Shown here: piece after piece, positions 1 to 13,200 of the stretch
Layout: each line of letters begins with the position of its first letter
Position numbering within the stretch: the first letter of the stretch is position 1
DNA from: Apteryx mantelli
Taxonomy: Eukaryota > Chordata > Aves > Apterygiformes > Apterygidae
Assembly (NCBI RefSeq): GCF_036417845.1
Contig: NC_089980.1
Span: forward strand, 132,954,516 to 133,018,515
Reading direction: 5' to 3'
Length of the DNA: 64,000 nt
The notes under the pieces: model-generated
The model's database searches: none
Seen by the model: only the letters and a program-made list of their open reading frames with translations
What the model was told of the DNA's origin: nothing
Translations under genes and position numbers: made by a program

Positions 1-424
1 AGACTCTAGACTTAGCCCATACCAGGTGCAAAATTATGCATCTGGTCTAAATTTCAGTAAAAGAGAACAAAGCACAATTGCATTCACCTCACAACAGAGG
101 CACAGGGAAACTGCCCACAAACCAGCAGAACACAACTGTGTGTCTGAGCCCCTAGGAGCAACATGGAAGGGAAGATGGGAATGAACTGTCTTTCATTGAC
201 TAACTGGACTGTTACAAAAGTAATGACAGTTGGCAGAGCCAAAGAGAAGCCAGAGCCAAGGAAGAAATGAACAATCTGAGTCTCTGCACCACAGGCCCTC
301 TTCAGTATTGCCTCAAGAGCACCTGAGAAGAATTTTCTTGTTTTTAGAGACTTAAGGGAGTTAAATCAGGCAGGCTAAAGTGTAAATATAGGAAACAGTT
401 TGCCATACTTAAATTATGACTTAC

Positions 425-3400
425 TGCAGTTATACATGCGATTGAGTCTTTCCAGGTCAATGGCACTGAAGTCTAGACGTTGCCCAATGATGTTATCAAA
501 TGCTGGTATTTTCGCTGTGATTGTGGGGATGCTCTCATTTTTGTTAAATGAAAATGGTGCATAGTGCATCACTGATTCATAGTCATAGGGGGTGTTCAAG
601 TCAGTGATGTAGCTGTCATCATACTTCAGAAAGTTGTGTTCCTTGCCTGCAAAAAGAACAGAAAAGTGGTTCATTCTTAGAGTAATCAGAAAAGAAATGG
701 ATTTAGCCAGGCCCCTTGGATACAATTCTCTGAGGTAGAATTGATATATCCAAAAGCAATTGCTTTCTGATAAAGGGTTCAAATTCGATGTGATTTGTTT
801 ATGAGGTAATTTGAACAACAAAACATCTTTAGATTGCAGTTTCCTGCCCCCACGTGAGTTCTGTAAGTTCAAAATCAAATATAAGCCAGCCATAAAGACC
901 TATGATATATTGGAGGTCAGATTAGATTGTCTAATGGTCCCTGGTAAACATCCTGAAGGAATAAATTTAAAGATGAATATACTCCATTCCAGATTCTGTG
1001 AACATTGATGCAAAAATTTCCCAGGATATTAGATCCCATAGGAACAAGGAGGAGCCCTTCACTCATCGAGGGGACAGCAATGGCAGTTCTGGAGTGCCCC
1101 CAGCCTCTGCTGTCCTTCAGTGCAAAAAACACGGTATGAATGTGTGAAGGCAATGAGGTTTTACCCTAGATTGATGGTATTGCTACAGTCACACCCATTT
1201 GCATGTTTCTGTTTTATTAACCAAAAATTTTTTCTGAAAAGTCTTATGGAAACACGTTTCTTGCGGTTCCTTGGTGAAATCATTTCTTTTAAGAGAAAGG
1301 GTTCTTTTTCACTGTGGAAATATCCTCTGAGGCAGAGAGAGGGAGCATTTCACACACTTCAGTGTGGAAGTAAAGAGAGATTCCCAGCATTCCCACAGAT
1401 AATATTTCCAGAATATTTGGGTTCATTCTCTCTCCAGGAAGAAACAGCACATGACTGTACGCAGTGGATAATTGCAGCTTCTCTGTGTACAACTGCCCTT
1501 CCCTTCTGAAGCTCTATACTGAGCACAAAGGTCTTCAGTTCGAGGCTCGAGATTATGTAAGAGCTTGGGGGTTATTTTCTTACAGATACTTGAACTGGAC
1601 CTTTTATCAAAAAGGGTGAGAATCTTGCTAATCAAGTACTATTGCTTTTTATAGCTGGGAATAAAATCTTGGCAAAACACAGCCCTATGTAATAATGCTG
1701 TTCTTTAAGATACTTATCAGTCAAAGAGTAACTTTTAGATGTTTTTAAAAGAAGTAAACCCTTCAGTGAGAAGGCAACTTCATTTCCTAGGCTTTCCTGT
1801 GTGTTTTCTCTGAAGTTTAATAAGCTTATTAGCTCTTCTGTCAGCAGGAACATGAATAAGAGATCTTTTTTTCTAATCAGCCAGATTTTTGCACTGAAGT
1901 TTATGGAAATGCACTATGGTCAAAACTGTTACCATGCTATTAAATTTGGGTTTTCAGATCATTAATGAGGAAACAGATGGACAGACAGACACACCAGCCT
2001 TATATTCCCCTTTAGAGGAGCAGATAATATTTCAGGACAAGGTAAAAAAAACCACAAACCCAGGCTGAAGCGCCTTGCCTGAATGAAGACTTGATAAGCT
2101 GTTTGTGTTCTTGGGGTTTGTGCCTTCCTCTGTAGCATACAGTAAATCCAGGCTATGCTGACCCAAACACAGTGGAATTCATCTGACCAGAGTGACTCAT
2201 CTCATGGTAACGCAGTCTTAGACATGCATGCTTAACGCATGCTTAGACACACAGCTCATTGGCAGACACATAGAGGCAGACGTCTATGTTGAGATGTATT
2301 AGTCTGTGAGCTGAATCCTAAACCAAAAGCCACAAGAAACAAATTCTGCCCATTGGCTAAATCCAATGCAAACTAGGTCATCAGACTAACCTTTCTGTTC
2401 CATCTCCAATCTTTTAGTTCTTTCAGATAGCTACAGTTAGTTTTCTACCTAATGTATTTTCCTCACTGGAAAATAGGATTACGTAGTATGGATGGAAACC
2501 TATAGAAGGTAGGAATCGACTGTAATGATATCAGACTAGCCCCAGGACTTACTACATTCAGAATAATGCTACACTGAAGTGCATTATCTGTATCGTTCTT
2601 TTGGTGTTTCATTTTTGTGGCTCCTGAATACACCACAAATAAAGTGAGAGTATCCAACAAGGTATTTTTGAAAATAAAGAAAAAAAATACCTGCATTGAG
2701 AAGTGGCACTGTTTTGTTGAGCTTTTCAATAGCTCTGTACAACATGAAGCTCATAACAATCCATTATAAAACTCTTGGTTTAAGAGGTGGTTAGTTACAG
2801 TGCACAGGATAATGGGTCCCAAAAGCCAGGCTCTAGATATTATTATCACCACCATCATCATCATCACCATGATTCAAGTTGAGACCAAGTTAGTAATAAG
2901 GTGAATTGGTTTTAGTGCTTTTCATAATAATAAAAATCACGGTCTGCAGAATCATCAACATCCACATCCCATCTACTGCTCAGCCACCCCAAAAGAGAAT
3001 GCAGCTACCGAGCAGAGGCAAGTATGAATGCACATGGCTGTACAGCTTGGAGCAATACAAAATAACAGATACTGCACTTAGAGGTCAGAAGAGATAGCTT
3101 GTACAGCAGTTCTTATCTATCCAAGTGAGAACATAGAGCTCTCTGGATCCTATTCATTTGCATGTTGTCACACTATGTCACATGTATTTTACACTTATTT
3201 GCAAAGATGGCAAGTGCATAACCCTGAAGACCAAAATGATCTGTTTGTCCACATGAAGCACAAGCAATAGCAGGGCAATTTAGCTGCGCTGGTGTCACAA
3301 TGCACCACTACTGGGAGCAAGAGAAGAGTTTACACTTGGTGCCTTTGCTAGCATGCCCTTAAGAATGTTATAGACTACCATTCACTCTTTTTCACATATG

Positions 3401-6400
3401 TTATCATTAAATAGTAAGGGAGACAGACCTCAGAGGAGACAAAAGGAGAAACTACCTAGGGACCAGGAGGACTATAGAGAGTTTGCTGAAACTCAGAAAG
3501 CTACCAAATCTGATGAAACTAAACATGAAACCAAGGATCTGCAGAGACACAGTGGGCAGGAAAGAGTGGGACAGAACCCTATTTTATGTATCCCATCTGA
3601 TCTAGTCTCTTTGAAGCTTCTTTATGTACAAAGAGAATCTTTCCAGTTTCTGGAAGACCTGAGTCTCTGAGTATAAAACCCTTTCAGACTTTGAGAGGAC
3701 CTGACATTAAAGAAGAGGGCGTGGCAGAGCCTTAAAACTCAGGACAAGTTGGAGTCCCGCCACACCATCCCAGAAGATCATATTTCACATTACACAGCAA
3801 GAGAGGAAACAGTCTCTTAGAGAGGGAAAGTGTTTTGTTCAAAATCAGAGAGTAGACCAGTCCTGTAGCCAAGGGGCAAAAAAGCCTCCTAACTTGCAAA
3901 GAGCACTGCTCTCCTCTGGGCTTAGATTGTTCCTTATCTTCCACCAGAGAAACTCCATGGAAACCATGCTTCATCTACAGATTGATTTACAGGGGTTCTC
4001 AGGTGTGGCCCCATGTCACTAAATTCACATCTTTAAGAAGGCTTTAAAAACTAGGGGGGAAGATACCGTCAGTCTGCACTTCATAAAATTTGGCTTGAAG
4101 ATCAAAACCAACCTGCAAGAATTTCATCCCACCAGATTGTCACATAATCATCCCGGTCCATCCTTGACTGCTCATGGTAAAATCCCAAAGCATGCAGGAT
4201 CTCATGTTCCACAATTGCTTTGTAGTCACACCCTGACCCAATAGAGAGGTTCTGTCCAGTCTGCTGGTCTCCCACCATGGACCAACACCTGAGAAAGAGA
4301 TTTCATTGCCTATTAAGTATTCTTTTCTGCATTTAAGGTCCCAATCTGCTCACTGGATTTAAAGTAATATCAAAAAAGATTTAAATACAAAACAAATATA
4401 TACATTATTATTTAATTGTTGACTGTGTGCCTTGATGCTCTGCAGAATGAAGGCAGCCTGAGCCCTGAAAACTTACTCGCTATCACATGCATGAGGCCAG
4501 CATGTTACATACCCTCCATGTTAGACAAGGTCACCCCTGATTTTTGAGATCCGCAGTTTTGTCCTATATCAGCTGCTGTTTTGCCAAGAAACATGACAAG
4601 AAACAGTACATAGATAGAAACAGCAAACTCATCAAGGGAGACTGAGCTTTCTTTCAATCACCTGGGCTAGAGAAAAGATCACCAGTAGCTGGGAGGTTTT
4701 AGCATTATTTGGTCCTTTTTAAGAGCAACTATACAATACATTGGCCTGGGATGAGAAAACATATCTTCTTGTGTAAGGATCCAGCCCCCTCTCCACAGCT
4801 TGGCAGATGCCAAGCATGCTGAGGAGGAAAGGAGCTCCTCGGGCAGTTCACTGGGGACTTCTTGATGTAGCCCAGGAACAAGTTCAGAGAATATACACAG
4901 AGGTTGTTTCACGCACCAGTGAAATGGAAACATCCACAGGTAGGAAAGTAGCAGCTGCTGAAGACAACCCAGGAATGGCTGGGATTCACCTCATCAAAGA
5001 GGAGCCATCTAAATGTTAGATGCCCATTCCAGGTTCATCATCTCAGCATCCTCTGTGGCCAGCAGAAGGAGGCAGCTGCTTCTAAACTATGTGTCTAAGA
5101 AAATGAGATGAATTGTTCTCTTGGTGGCCTCTTTTTCTTCACTGACTATAAATGGAGCTTAGACAACAAGCCTAGACTAAACCTTCAGACTGTGGAAGTC
5201 AGATGAGATGAATTCCAACTAATTCTGCAGAGCAAAACTAAACAGGAACTGATATAACCCTTACCCATTTTCTTTTCTGAAGAATATGTAGGTTGTCTCT
5301 CCTTCATATGGCTTGAAATCAATGCAAGACTTCAGACGGAACATTTCAAGTGCTTCAAGAATGACTCCTTTGGCATTCAGATCTGGAAAACATATTTCAG
5401 GAACGCATTTTTAACATACTGCAGATCACTCACCCCAGAGAAGTGAGAAGTAGACAGAGATATACATGTGGGACCAAAGGAAAAGTGATCGAGTTTGGTT
5501 AAATTATATGTTTTTACGATAGGTGTAGAAGAAAAATTTCATCTTCAAGTAAAGGAGCAGTGTTGTTATTAGTGAATTTTAATGTGGGAGAGCCCTTCTG
5601 AAAAAGACAAATTTTTTCTCACAGTGACTCCAGTGCAAACAGGGTTTGGACTTAAAATCTGAATAAAGTATCTGCATTACCTAGGTTATCACCCAGAATA
5701 TAGGGAATGGGGAACTTCCATCTGTATGTCTCATTTCTTAGGGCATTTCGCTGATTTTGCTGAAAAGAGAATTAACAGCTGATGATTACGCTGTTGTAGG
5801 AAGATGGGTTGATTTGTACTGAAAATACAATTAGGACAAATAATAGCTACAACATTTTGCATTACTTACTGGGAGCAAGATATCCCCCTGAAAGAGGTCC
5901 AGTCCAGCAGCTGAAAAGCAGTATAATGAAAGACAATTCAAACGAAATATCAAATATATTTTAATTCATAAAGCTTATTGAACCTATTTATGAATTGTAC
6001 ACGTTTTATGTCCTCAGGCATTTACAGAAAATAAAGAAGGATCAGCCTCTCTTTACACTGGCTTCAAAGTGAGAGCAGCTTCTACTCAATATTTACTACT
6101 CAGCAATGGCTGCTTCTGGGTGGCAGAAATCTGGTGGTCTGTGTGATAACCTCTTGCTTGTTACCAGCCAGTGGCAACAGTCACATGATGAAACAACACT
6201 CTAGAGAACATAGCAATTTGTAATAATGCATCAGTAAGCAATATTGTGTAGTATACCATCAAAGGACATATGGAAATTTGCATTACAGGGCATAAAAAAT
6301 TAGAGAAAGAAGGTACAGTGTCTTGTGTCTTTTCCTTTTGATTACCTTACTGCTTATATAGAGCTCAACAAAACATATAAGCTATTGTCCACTTTGTTAA

Positions 6401-7101
6401 ATTCTATAAAAATCACCTATAAAGATGGGGGGAAACGCTAGTGGGACTCCAAAGCCTTTCCTATTGATACAGCATATTACAGCCTCAAGTGAAAGACATC
6501 TGCATCCCTCATTTATATAGAGTTACAACCTGATGCCCAGTTTCATCCAAGCCTTGAAGTGCCTTGAAGCCTAGGATAATTTCAAGAGTCTATGCAAAAC
6601 AGCCTGAGGAAGATAATTTGGAGCCCACTTCATTATATCTGTTTATTTCTTGTGTTACCATGGTCTTCTCTTCCTGACCATCAGTCACCCGCCTCTTTTT
6701 TACTATGCTGAAGCTTCAGCTTTCTGCTTACGACTTTCTCAGAGGGACTGCATGAGAATTTAGACATGAACTCACCTAAGTTTATGTCTGGAATGTCTTT
6801 GACTATCTCACCAGTATCAGCGTCTTGTGCTGTAAGATGGACAAAAAATAATGCATTCAGATGTGGTGACACAGCAAGCAAAAGAAAATGCTTCAGTACT
6901 CAAAACAGCTCAGAGTCCTTACCAACTTCACTGGAGAGATGCTTGACCTGAAAGAGAGTAAAATACAGCCAGTATAAGGTACAATAGGTCTCTGGAATGA
7001 GAGAGAACTGTAGAAACCAGGTTTCTACTTACAGAGATTGGAGTAACATAAGCATAATATAATAGGAGAGTTAGGCAGGGCAGGAAGCTGGTGGAACCCA
7101 T
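425..7101 (-). CDS. MEP1A: Meprin A subunit alpha, copy 1 (5' half; 3' half outside window)
   Basis: Zinc metalloprotease of the astacin family (meprins cleave peptides and extracellular proteins at gut and kidney epithelia). Coding exons in transcript order: 7101-7033, 6947-6923, 6829-6776, 5910-5870, 5759-5681, 5382-5265, 4288-4113, 646-425; all have AG/GT borders and matching phases, giving 261 codons. Exon 1 encodes a hydrophobic signal peptide starting [16 protein letters not shown]. The propeptide carries LFQGDILL (astacin aspartate switch). The protease has [13 protein letters not shown] (zinc ligands His157, His161, His167) and the Met-turn SVMHY (Met214), and ends RLNRMYNC. The last exon stops in phase 1 with donor GTAAGT, so MAM, MATH and any EGF/membrane exons must lie left of position 1. 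It is closer to human meprin alpha in the propeptide than copy 2 is. The ATG has A at -3 and G at +4 and sits about 45 nt below a TATA box. The family call is firm; orthology of this copy rather than copy 2 to mammalian MEP1A is inferred. Confidence 0.93.
2840..2872. repeat. ATT/CAT-type trinucleotide microsatellite
   Basis: A short run of TAT, CAC and CAT triplets lies within the long intron between the zinc-binding exon and the last visible exon of meprin copy 1. No function is indicated. Confidence 0.7.
4113..4288 (-). CDS. MEP1A: Zinc-binding exon of meprin copy 1
   Basis: This exon of 176 nt (starts in phase 2, ends in phase 1) holds the astacin consensus HExxHxxGFxHEQxRxDRD, read here as [13 protein letters not shown] followed by SRMDRDDY. 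It starts with [13 protein letters not shown]. The corresponding exon of copy 2 (17925-17750) has the same length and phases and about 12 differences in 59 residues, so the duplication is old rather than recent. Confidence 0.93.
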
Positions 7102-7144
7102 TTTTGCGATGGAAAAACAAACTGGTCCCTTTCATCTCTTGCAA

Positions 7145-7150
7145 TTTATA
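7145..7150 (-). promoter_or_regulatory. TATA box of meprin copy 1
   Basis: The minus strand reads CCCTATAAATTG here, 44-49 nt upstream of the start codon at 7101. A start site 25-30 nt below it would give a very short 5' UTR. Copy 2 has a TATA-like element at a similar distance. Confidence 0.6.
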
Positions 7151-7379
7151 GGGCATGCCACTGAGCTTTTCAGAGAACATCAGCCAACCAGCTTTAAGCT
7201 TTCCACCTTTGTAGCATGGTTTCCCTGCTAAATGACACGTGATGGCATTGTTATTATCATTTACCTAAGTCCACTTTGAAGAAATGTTACAGATGGGAAT
7301 GTGATAACTTTTGATCTTCAGTCCACATGGGTTTATTGGCACTGCAGTGGTATTAGAATTTGGCCCCTAATTGTTTTCA

Positions 7380-7392
7380 ATTAATAATTAAC
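7380..7392 (-). promoter_or_regulatory. HNF1-like palindrome upstream of meprin copy 1
   Basis: The 13-mer matches the HNF1 palindrome GTTAATNATTAAC at 12 of 13 positions, about 230 nt upstream of the TATA box. HNF1 drives many kidney and intestinal brush-border genes, which fits meprin alpha expression. This is a motif match only; binding is inferred. Confidence 0.45.
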
Positions 7393-10193
7393 ACCACATT
7401 ATAAAACTTAGAGATAAGAGAGAAATAATTATGAACTCTCTGGCAGTGGTTTCCCAAGGCTGGTTCCATCCCAGGACTGATGCCCCAGCACACGACATGC
7501 CAGCCCTGCCCTCCAGAGATGGTCACACACACCAGTAGCTCCTTGGCCATTCAGCTCAATGCCCCTTTCTTTTCCTGAGAGTTTGAGAGAGGATTTAGAC
7601 CTTACAGGTAGGAAAGAGGAGGTAATCCCACTCCTCATCATGCTACCCTGCAAACTTGAAAAATGATTGAAAATTTTTGTTCTGCTGTTTGCTGTCTTCT
7701 TTTTGAGGGGACATAGGTCAGGGAGGGCTCATGGGCTAACTGAGATCTGAGATCTGAATCAGCAGGAGAAAATGTTATTGAGGCACATGTTATAAACCTA
7801 ACAAAGTGAACATGGTCTGTCGGACCCACCATCCCCCCACTACATGGGATCGTTTCAATAGTGGCATCATTCCTTTCAGATAACTCGCACATTTTAAAAA
7901 TATTGTCTTGAAGGTGATATGAAATTGTTTAGTTTCCTGGTCCATTCATTTTCTTCTTTGTCCTGTTTTAGTCCCCTAGTTCTTCACTTGCTATTTAACC
8001 TTTGTATTTCAACTGAGAATCAACCAGCAATTTCCCCCATCTATACAGATGATGCTTATAAAGTTTTACAAAGTGGACAATAGCTTAAATGTTTTGTTGA
8101 GCCCAACCATGCCTCAGGGTGAGTTGGGCAGGAGCTCTGGCAATAAAGAAGAGTAAATGGGCTTGATTGGCAGTCAATCTCAAATGCTTCTGAATCAACT
8201 GGACACTCTCCGGTGCCAGCTCAAGGACTGCAAAACTTATGGTCTGCATGGGATGGGATTGCACAATAGTGCAATTCTCCTTCCATTCATGATCATACAG
8301 TCTCCTTCTGTGGACAACTCCCACTACCTAGAAAGAGCTAGAAAGAGCTCCTGTAAACTCTTGATGATCCTGCTCTGGGTGGGATTTCCAAGGTAATGGC
8401 TCTCTGGAGACTTGCTTTTGTTCCCAGGAGCAGCAGCCATTGACCTCTCCCCTGACTTAGGGAATGAACAGCAATTGGTTATTCTCTGCCAGTACGGCCC
8501 CAAACAGAGCTTTTAAGATAGGAGCCCCTTTTTGGTAGCACATGTACATCTAAAAAGACTCCATAAGAACGAATGTAAGTTTTTTGTATAAATATGGGGC
8601 CTGCACATAGCAAAAGGGAGAGAGAGGGAAGTAGAAGCAAAGAAGAAAGAAAGGAAAGCAAGCAGGTCCCAACCTGACACCAGGGACCTTGACTCCACTT
8701 ACCACAAAATTTAAGGACAGGCATCACCGCACTTTACTCATATGAGAAAGTGAAGCGCTCTCTCTCTCACTCAGTGTCTCACACTTTTTCCATCTCTTTT
8801 CCTAACGCTCTCAGAGACTTCAATCTTTAGCCAGTTGTCCTTGCTGTAAATTTCTTTAAATTATAGTTGGATAGTCTTCCAGATTCTGGGAGACCCCTTT
8901 GTCAGAGGAATTCCTGGGAATATAGCCCCTGTTTGATAAAGTTGAGAATTGCTAAACTGAGAAAGGACTGACTAAAGATATGATTCTTTGTTCATAGTAG
9001 AAATGCTGTATTAGCAGCAACTGTTTTTAAGGAACCCTATAACAAAATATGTGTACTTGTACATTCCTGTACTTTATTTTGGTGAAGTAAGACTGTGAAT
9101 TTATGAATATCGTGATCTGTATGTAAGTCTCATTGGGAATTTGGACCTTAGCCTGCATGCTTGCTACCCTCAACCTTAGAGATCCCAAATGTGCAGGCAT
9201 CATTTAAACTAATTTCCTCAAATCAGTTTCATTTTTGCAGTCTCTGTGTGTGCATGTGGCTCCTAGTCACGTGCAAAAGCCCTACACATAAGACTTAGAG
9301 AAGCATGTCTCAAAGTACATCACGTACAAGCTGTTTTCACAGACAAGCAAAGAGAGTCAAAACACAGCACAAAGACCATGATTTGTAGATGTGTGGCAGT
9401 GCATGTGAGAAAAGAACAAAAACCTGAAGCCAAATCGGAGTAGCTTGAAAAACACTTGTTTTTAAGTTCCCTTAACTTAAAGACTACCCAAAAAAGTAAA
9501 GAGGATGTGTGAAGATCAGTCATTCTACACAGGCATGTGTTTGGGGTTACAGAGGACAATTTTTTTTGGAGCCGCCTCATGTTATAGTAATGCAATACAA
9601 CATATTCATATAGCACCTTTCGTGCACAATGTATGCATCCCCAGTTGCATCCCCAAATCCAACCAAACTCCATACTGTTTTCTTGAAAACTTGTCGATAA
9701 TGTTAATTGGGTCTAGAAGCAGATAAAGCATACCATTCTTTAGGCAATAACCTAACATGATGGATACTTGGGAGTGAGCATCAGAGAAAGCTGAACTTGT
9801 GGAAGCTGTAATGGCCATGGGGGAATGTAAGATCTGGAAACAGGATCTTGGAAAGTCAAGCACTGGTGCTCTTGGCTAGGCGAGACTGGACCGAGAGACT
9901 TCAAACACAAAAGCTGACAAGGAAGCCTTGTCAACAGCAGAGAGAAACAAAAGGAACAAAATGTAGGAAGAAAAAAGACTGGATACAACTGAGAGAAGAA
10001 CTTTGCTACTTGGGCCAAAATAATCTATGTTGAGCCTATGTGTTTACTCTCTTAAAACTAGCAGGGAAGCTTAGTTCAAAGTCTTAAAATGAAGAAGCCA
10101 CAGAACATAGCTGCTTAATTGAAGTAGTGTATTTTATCTGTAATGGATGGAATTGTAGTTGCTTGCAATTGCAGTGAAGAGCTTCAGAGCACT
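7393..10193. other. Spacer between the two meprin genes
   Basis: This stretch holds the 5' flank of copy 1 and the 3' flank of copy 2. I looked on the minus strand for a cysteine-rich EGF exon, a transmembrane exon or a cytoplasmic tail belonging to copy 2 and recognised none. No repeat family was identified. The longest open frames are short and without family resemblance. Confidence 0.5.
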
Positions 10194-10237
10194 TCAGTGA
10201 TGGACTAGGACTTCCGATGTAATCAAAGGGGTGAGAT
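10194..10237 (-). CDS. MEP1A: Proposed terminal exon of meprin copy 2
   Basis: A good acceptor (TTTTCTTACAG) is followed in the required phase by codons for [14 protein letters not shown] and a TGA stop. Joined to the preceding exon end FSDFE, this gives E-D-L-T-x-L-x-x-S-E-V, closely resembling the human meprin alpha continuation E-D-I-T-x-L-x-x-T-E-V as I remember it. That resemblance is the reason for choosing this exon across a 2-kb intron. The human protein continues for over 100 residues with a furin site, EGF-like domain and membrane span; here it stops. Confidence 0.6.
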
Positions 10238-13200
10238 CTGTAAGAAAAGATGATTACAGCAAAGAATGTAATGCATGGAGTATAGTACAGTTCCTTCGTG
10301 TGTGTTAGGCTGACTGTCAGGGGCGAGTAACAAAGCAACAATAACTCATCCTAATAGCTCCAGAGGCTGCAGAAGTGCCCAGGAAAATAGCTGAGAGGGG
10401 AAACTGGAGAGGCAGAGAGTAGCAGACATGCGTGGAGCTCCAGCTTGTGCCTTTGTCAAGCACAGTGGGGGATCTTGGGGTTACTGAGTTCAGATAGGAA
10501 CTGGAGGGAGACTGGGGCAAGCGAGGAGGTTGCTTGGGTCAGAGATGATCTGAAACTGGGTTGGGAGGTGAGGAGAGAGGGTGGAAGGGCTTGTGAACAG
10601 GTGGGAGGGATGGGGCAGACCCTCAGTGGTTATACAGAGGCAACCTGCAACTTTTGTCAGAGGGTAATGAAACACTGCCTCTGGTCTCAAAATGAATATT
10701 AAAATGCAGAGGCTGGACCTTTATAAAGGTGACCATATTGAATTTAACATCTGGAAATTAAGCTGAACCAGATCATAACTGGAGCCTAACTGCAGTCTCC
10801 TAACAAGGCTTTCAGTTTTGTAGATACCATTTCACCAATGCTTGCGGGCTCACTGGCTTCCACGTCACACAGAGGGACTGAACTGCCCTCAGTGAATTAC
10901 TCCTGGTACAAAGTGCTGTCAGGGAAAGCAGAATCAGGCCTCAGCTGCTTTTCTTATTGCCAAAGGGGACTTGGAAGAGTTGCCAAATGCCCTACATAGC
11001 CTGCATAAAAGCTGGGCCTTTCTGTATGCCAGGAATGTAGACTTCCCTTTGCGTGTTTATTAAGCACTACACGTTCCTGGTTAAAGATTCATGGGAAGCA
11101 GTTTTCCCACCTTGCAAAACTTTGCGCAGTTTCAGAAGTGTTTCCATTCTCCAGTGCAAGGAGCAAGAACTTTGCTAAACTGTTTCATGATGAACCAGGG
11201 AGAAAGCCTCCTGCCAGGACAGTCCCTAGCCTGGGTCGCAGGCTTGGCCACGTGGGGTGATTCTGGCTCATGTGCCATTGCCACCACATTCACAGCAGAC
11301 TCCAAACTGGCTTCTTCTCTCTGAGACAAGTGCTCTCACCACTGTGTTAGAGTCAGAACTGGTTTCATGATCATTCGTTTATGCACAGTGTTTCCACTTT
11401 CCAGGCACTGCCGTTGCCCAAAGGAAACTTGTCCCAGAAGAGTGATGGGATTTGTCTCACCAGTCATTAGCCATCAGTGATGGATTGCTTTGCAGCAAAT
11501 GGAGATCAGCACATCAGAAGAACAATTCATTGCATGTACCTTAGGATGGGCTGAACTGCTCCCCAGAGGTACCCGTTGCTCTCTAATGAACCACAGGGGA
11601 GTCTAGAAAGCTCAATTTTGGACAGCTAACATGAGGTGAGATGAACCCAGTCATCTGAGATGGGGCTGTGTCACAGAGGACAGGCATGCACAGTCCCTTT
11701 GGCCTTCTCAGAGAGGTGCCTGCGTGCCAGGACTGCACTAGACGGCTCTTTTCCTTCTTCCTCTCCCCTGCCTCTTTTGTCAGAGCAGAGCAGCTAAATG
11801 CGTTCCTGGCAAAAACTGCAGCCTCAGGAAAAAGGCTTTCGATCAAAAACTCCTTCTGTTTTTCATGGTCCAATAAACAACCCCTTCATTTTCAAACCAG
11901 GATTTTCTTAAGTAGGAAGTGATTTGGGGGTGGGTGCAAATAGGAGCACCATTAAGTAAGCTTATTTTCAAGATACAGAAGTATAATCTGTCCTGATAAT
12001 CTGGTATTCCAAGATCAGAGAATCAAAGTTATTCAAAGGGTCATGCTGGGCTTTCAAAAATCCGGGCCCTTAAATCACTAGGCATTTGAAAACCTGGTCC
12101 CTGGAATAGATGACTCTAGATGTTTGTTAATCAGCATCATCTTTTGTGCTTTCTTTACAAACAGAATACTATGTACGTGCTCTATTCCAGTGGGGATTCT
12201 GATAATACTATACCTTCAAAATCTGAAAAGATGAAAAGATCATCATTTTTAAGGAATTTTTTCCAATGCAGCTCCCTGTGTGTCAGGAAGGTATTCCAGC
12301 CAACACCTGGGCTCATATAACAGTTGCAGAAAGAAGAAAAACTTCCAGTGATTGATGGTTTGTCCCACTGCAGCGTGTCATTTCTGCCTGTTGTGCAAAT
12401 ATATACAAGTAATTAAAGCTGATCAGCAGTCAGCCTACTAGTGTTACATGCAGAACAAATCCAGCCCAGTCTCCTGGCTTTCAACATTTTTCTCCAGCTT
12501 GAGAAAACCTTTGCATTCCTATATTTCTCCCTGATGCACTTTGACTTACCAAATACTAGTTGCTTTGGGTCTGTAGTAAAGCTAAGGCTGAGGGACATCC
12601 TGTGGATTACATCAGGGTCTTGATCCAAAACAGACAAGATAACTTGTCTGTGTCCGACTGGCCATTCAAGAAGGCCATCATTCTGACTGCTGCAGAGATG
12701 GAAAGTAATCCCCATGTAATTCATGTAAGGTGAAGTATTTCTTCCATGAGGATACAGCTGTAAAGCAAAGGCATAGCCTTCCGAGCTGTAAAATACAGGG
12801 CTTATGATATAATCGCCTTTTGAAGTACTGCTAAAAAGGGATGTGAAGTTTCTGATGTGCCAGATGTTGGTGGGGCAGTTTGTCTCTGTCAGGCTGGTGT
12901 CATCGACGGCAATCCCCCCCTCAGACTGGGCTGGATCTCCTCTGATGCCCTGAAACCCATAGCGGAATTTGGTTTGGACACCGAAGGGAATGCTGGCCAA
13001 TTTCCAGTGATGGTCTCCATCACCTGAAGGGAGAAATAAATCTATTTAAGAATGAAAAGTCCAGGGCACAATCCTAAATCATGCTGGGTCTTCCTCAAGC
13101 TTCCTGTGATCTGTTTGTCTGAATGAGGATTGTCTGATGCCCTGCACCCAAACTAATCTAAGAATGGTCTTAAAGAAACCACTGCTGGGTCAAATTCTGC

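Noticed and set aside
2840-2872. Triplet run as part of a coding repeat or array
   Set aside because: It lies deep in an intron of meprin copy 1, is short and imperfect, and fits a plain microsatellite.
7151-12200. EGF-like, furin-site and transmembrane exons of meprin copy 2
   Set aside because: Searched for on the minus strand by cysteine pattern and hydrophobic runs. Candidates near 8480-8730 and 9320-9670 lack the EGF spacing and correct splice context.
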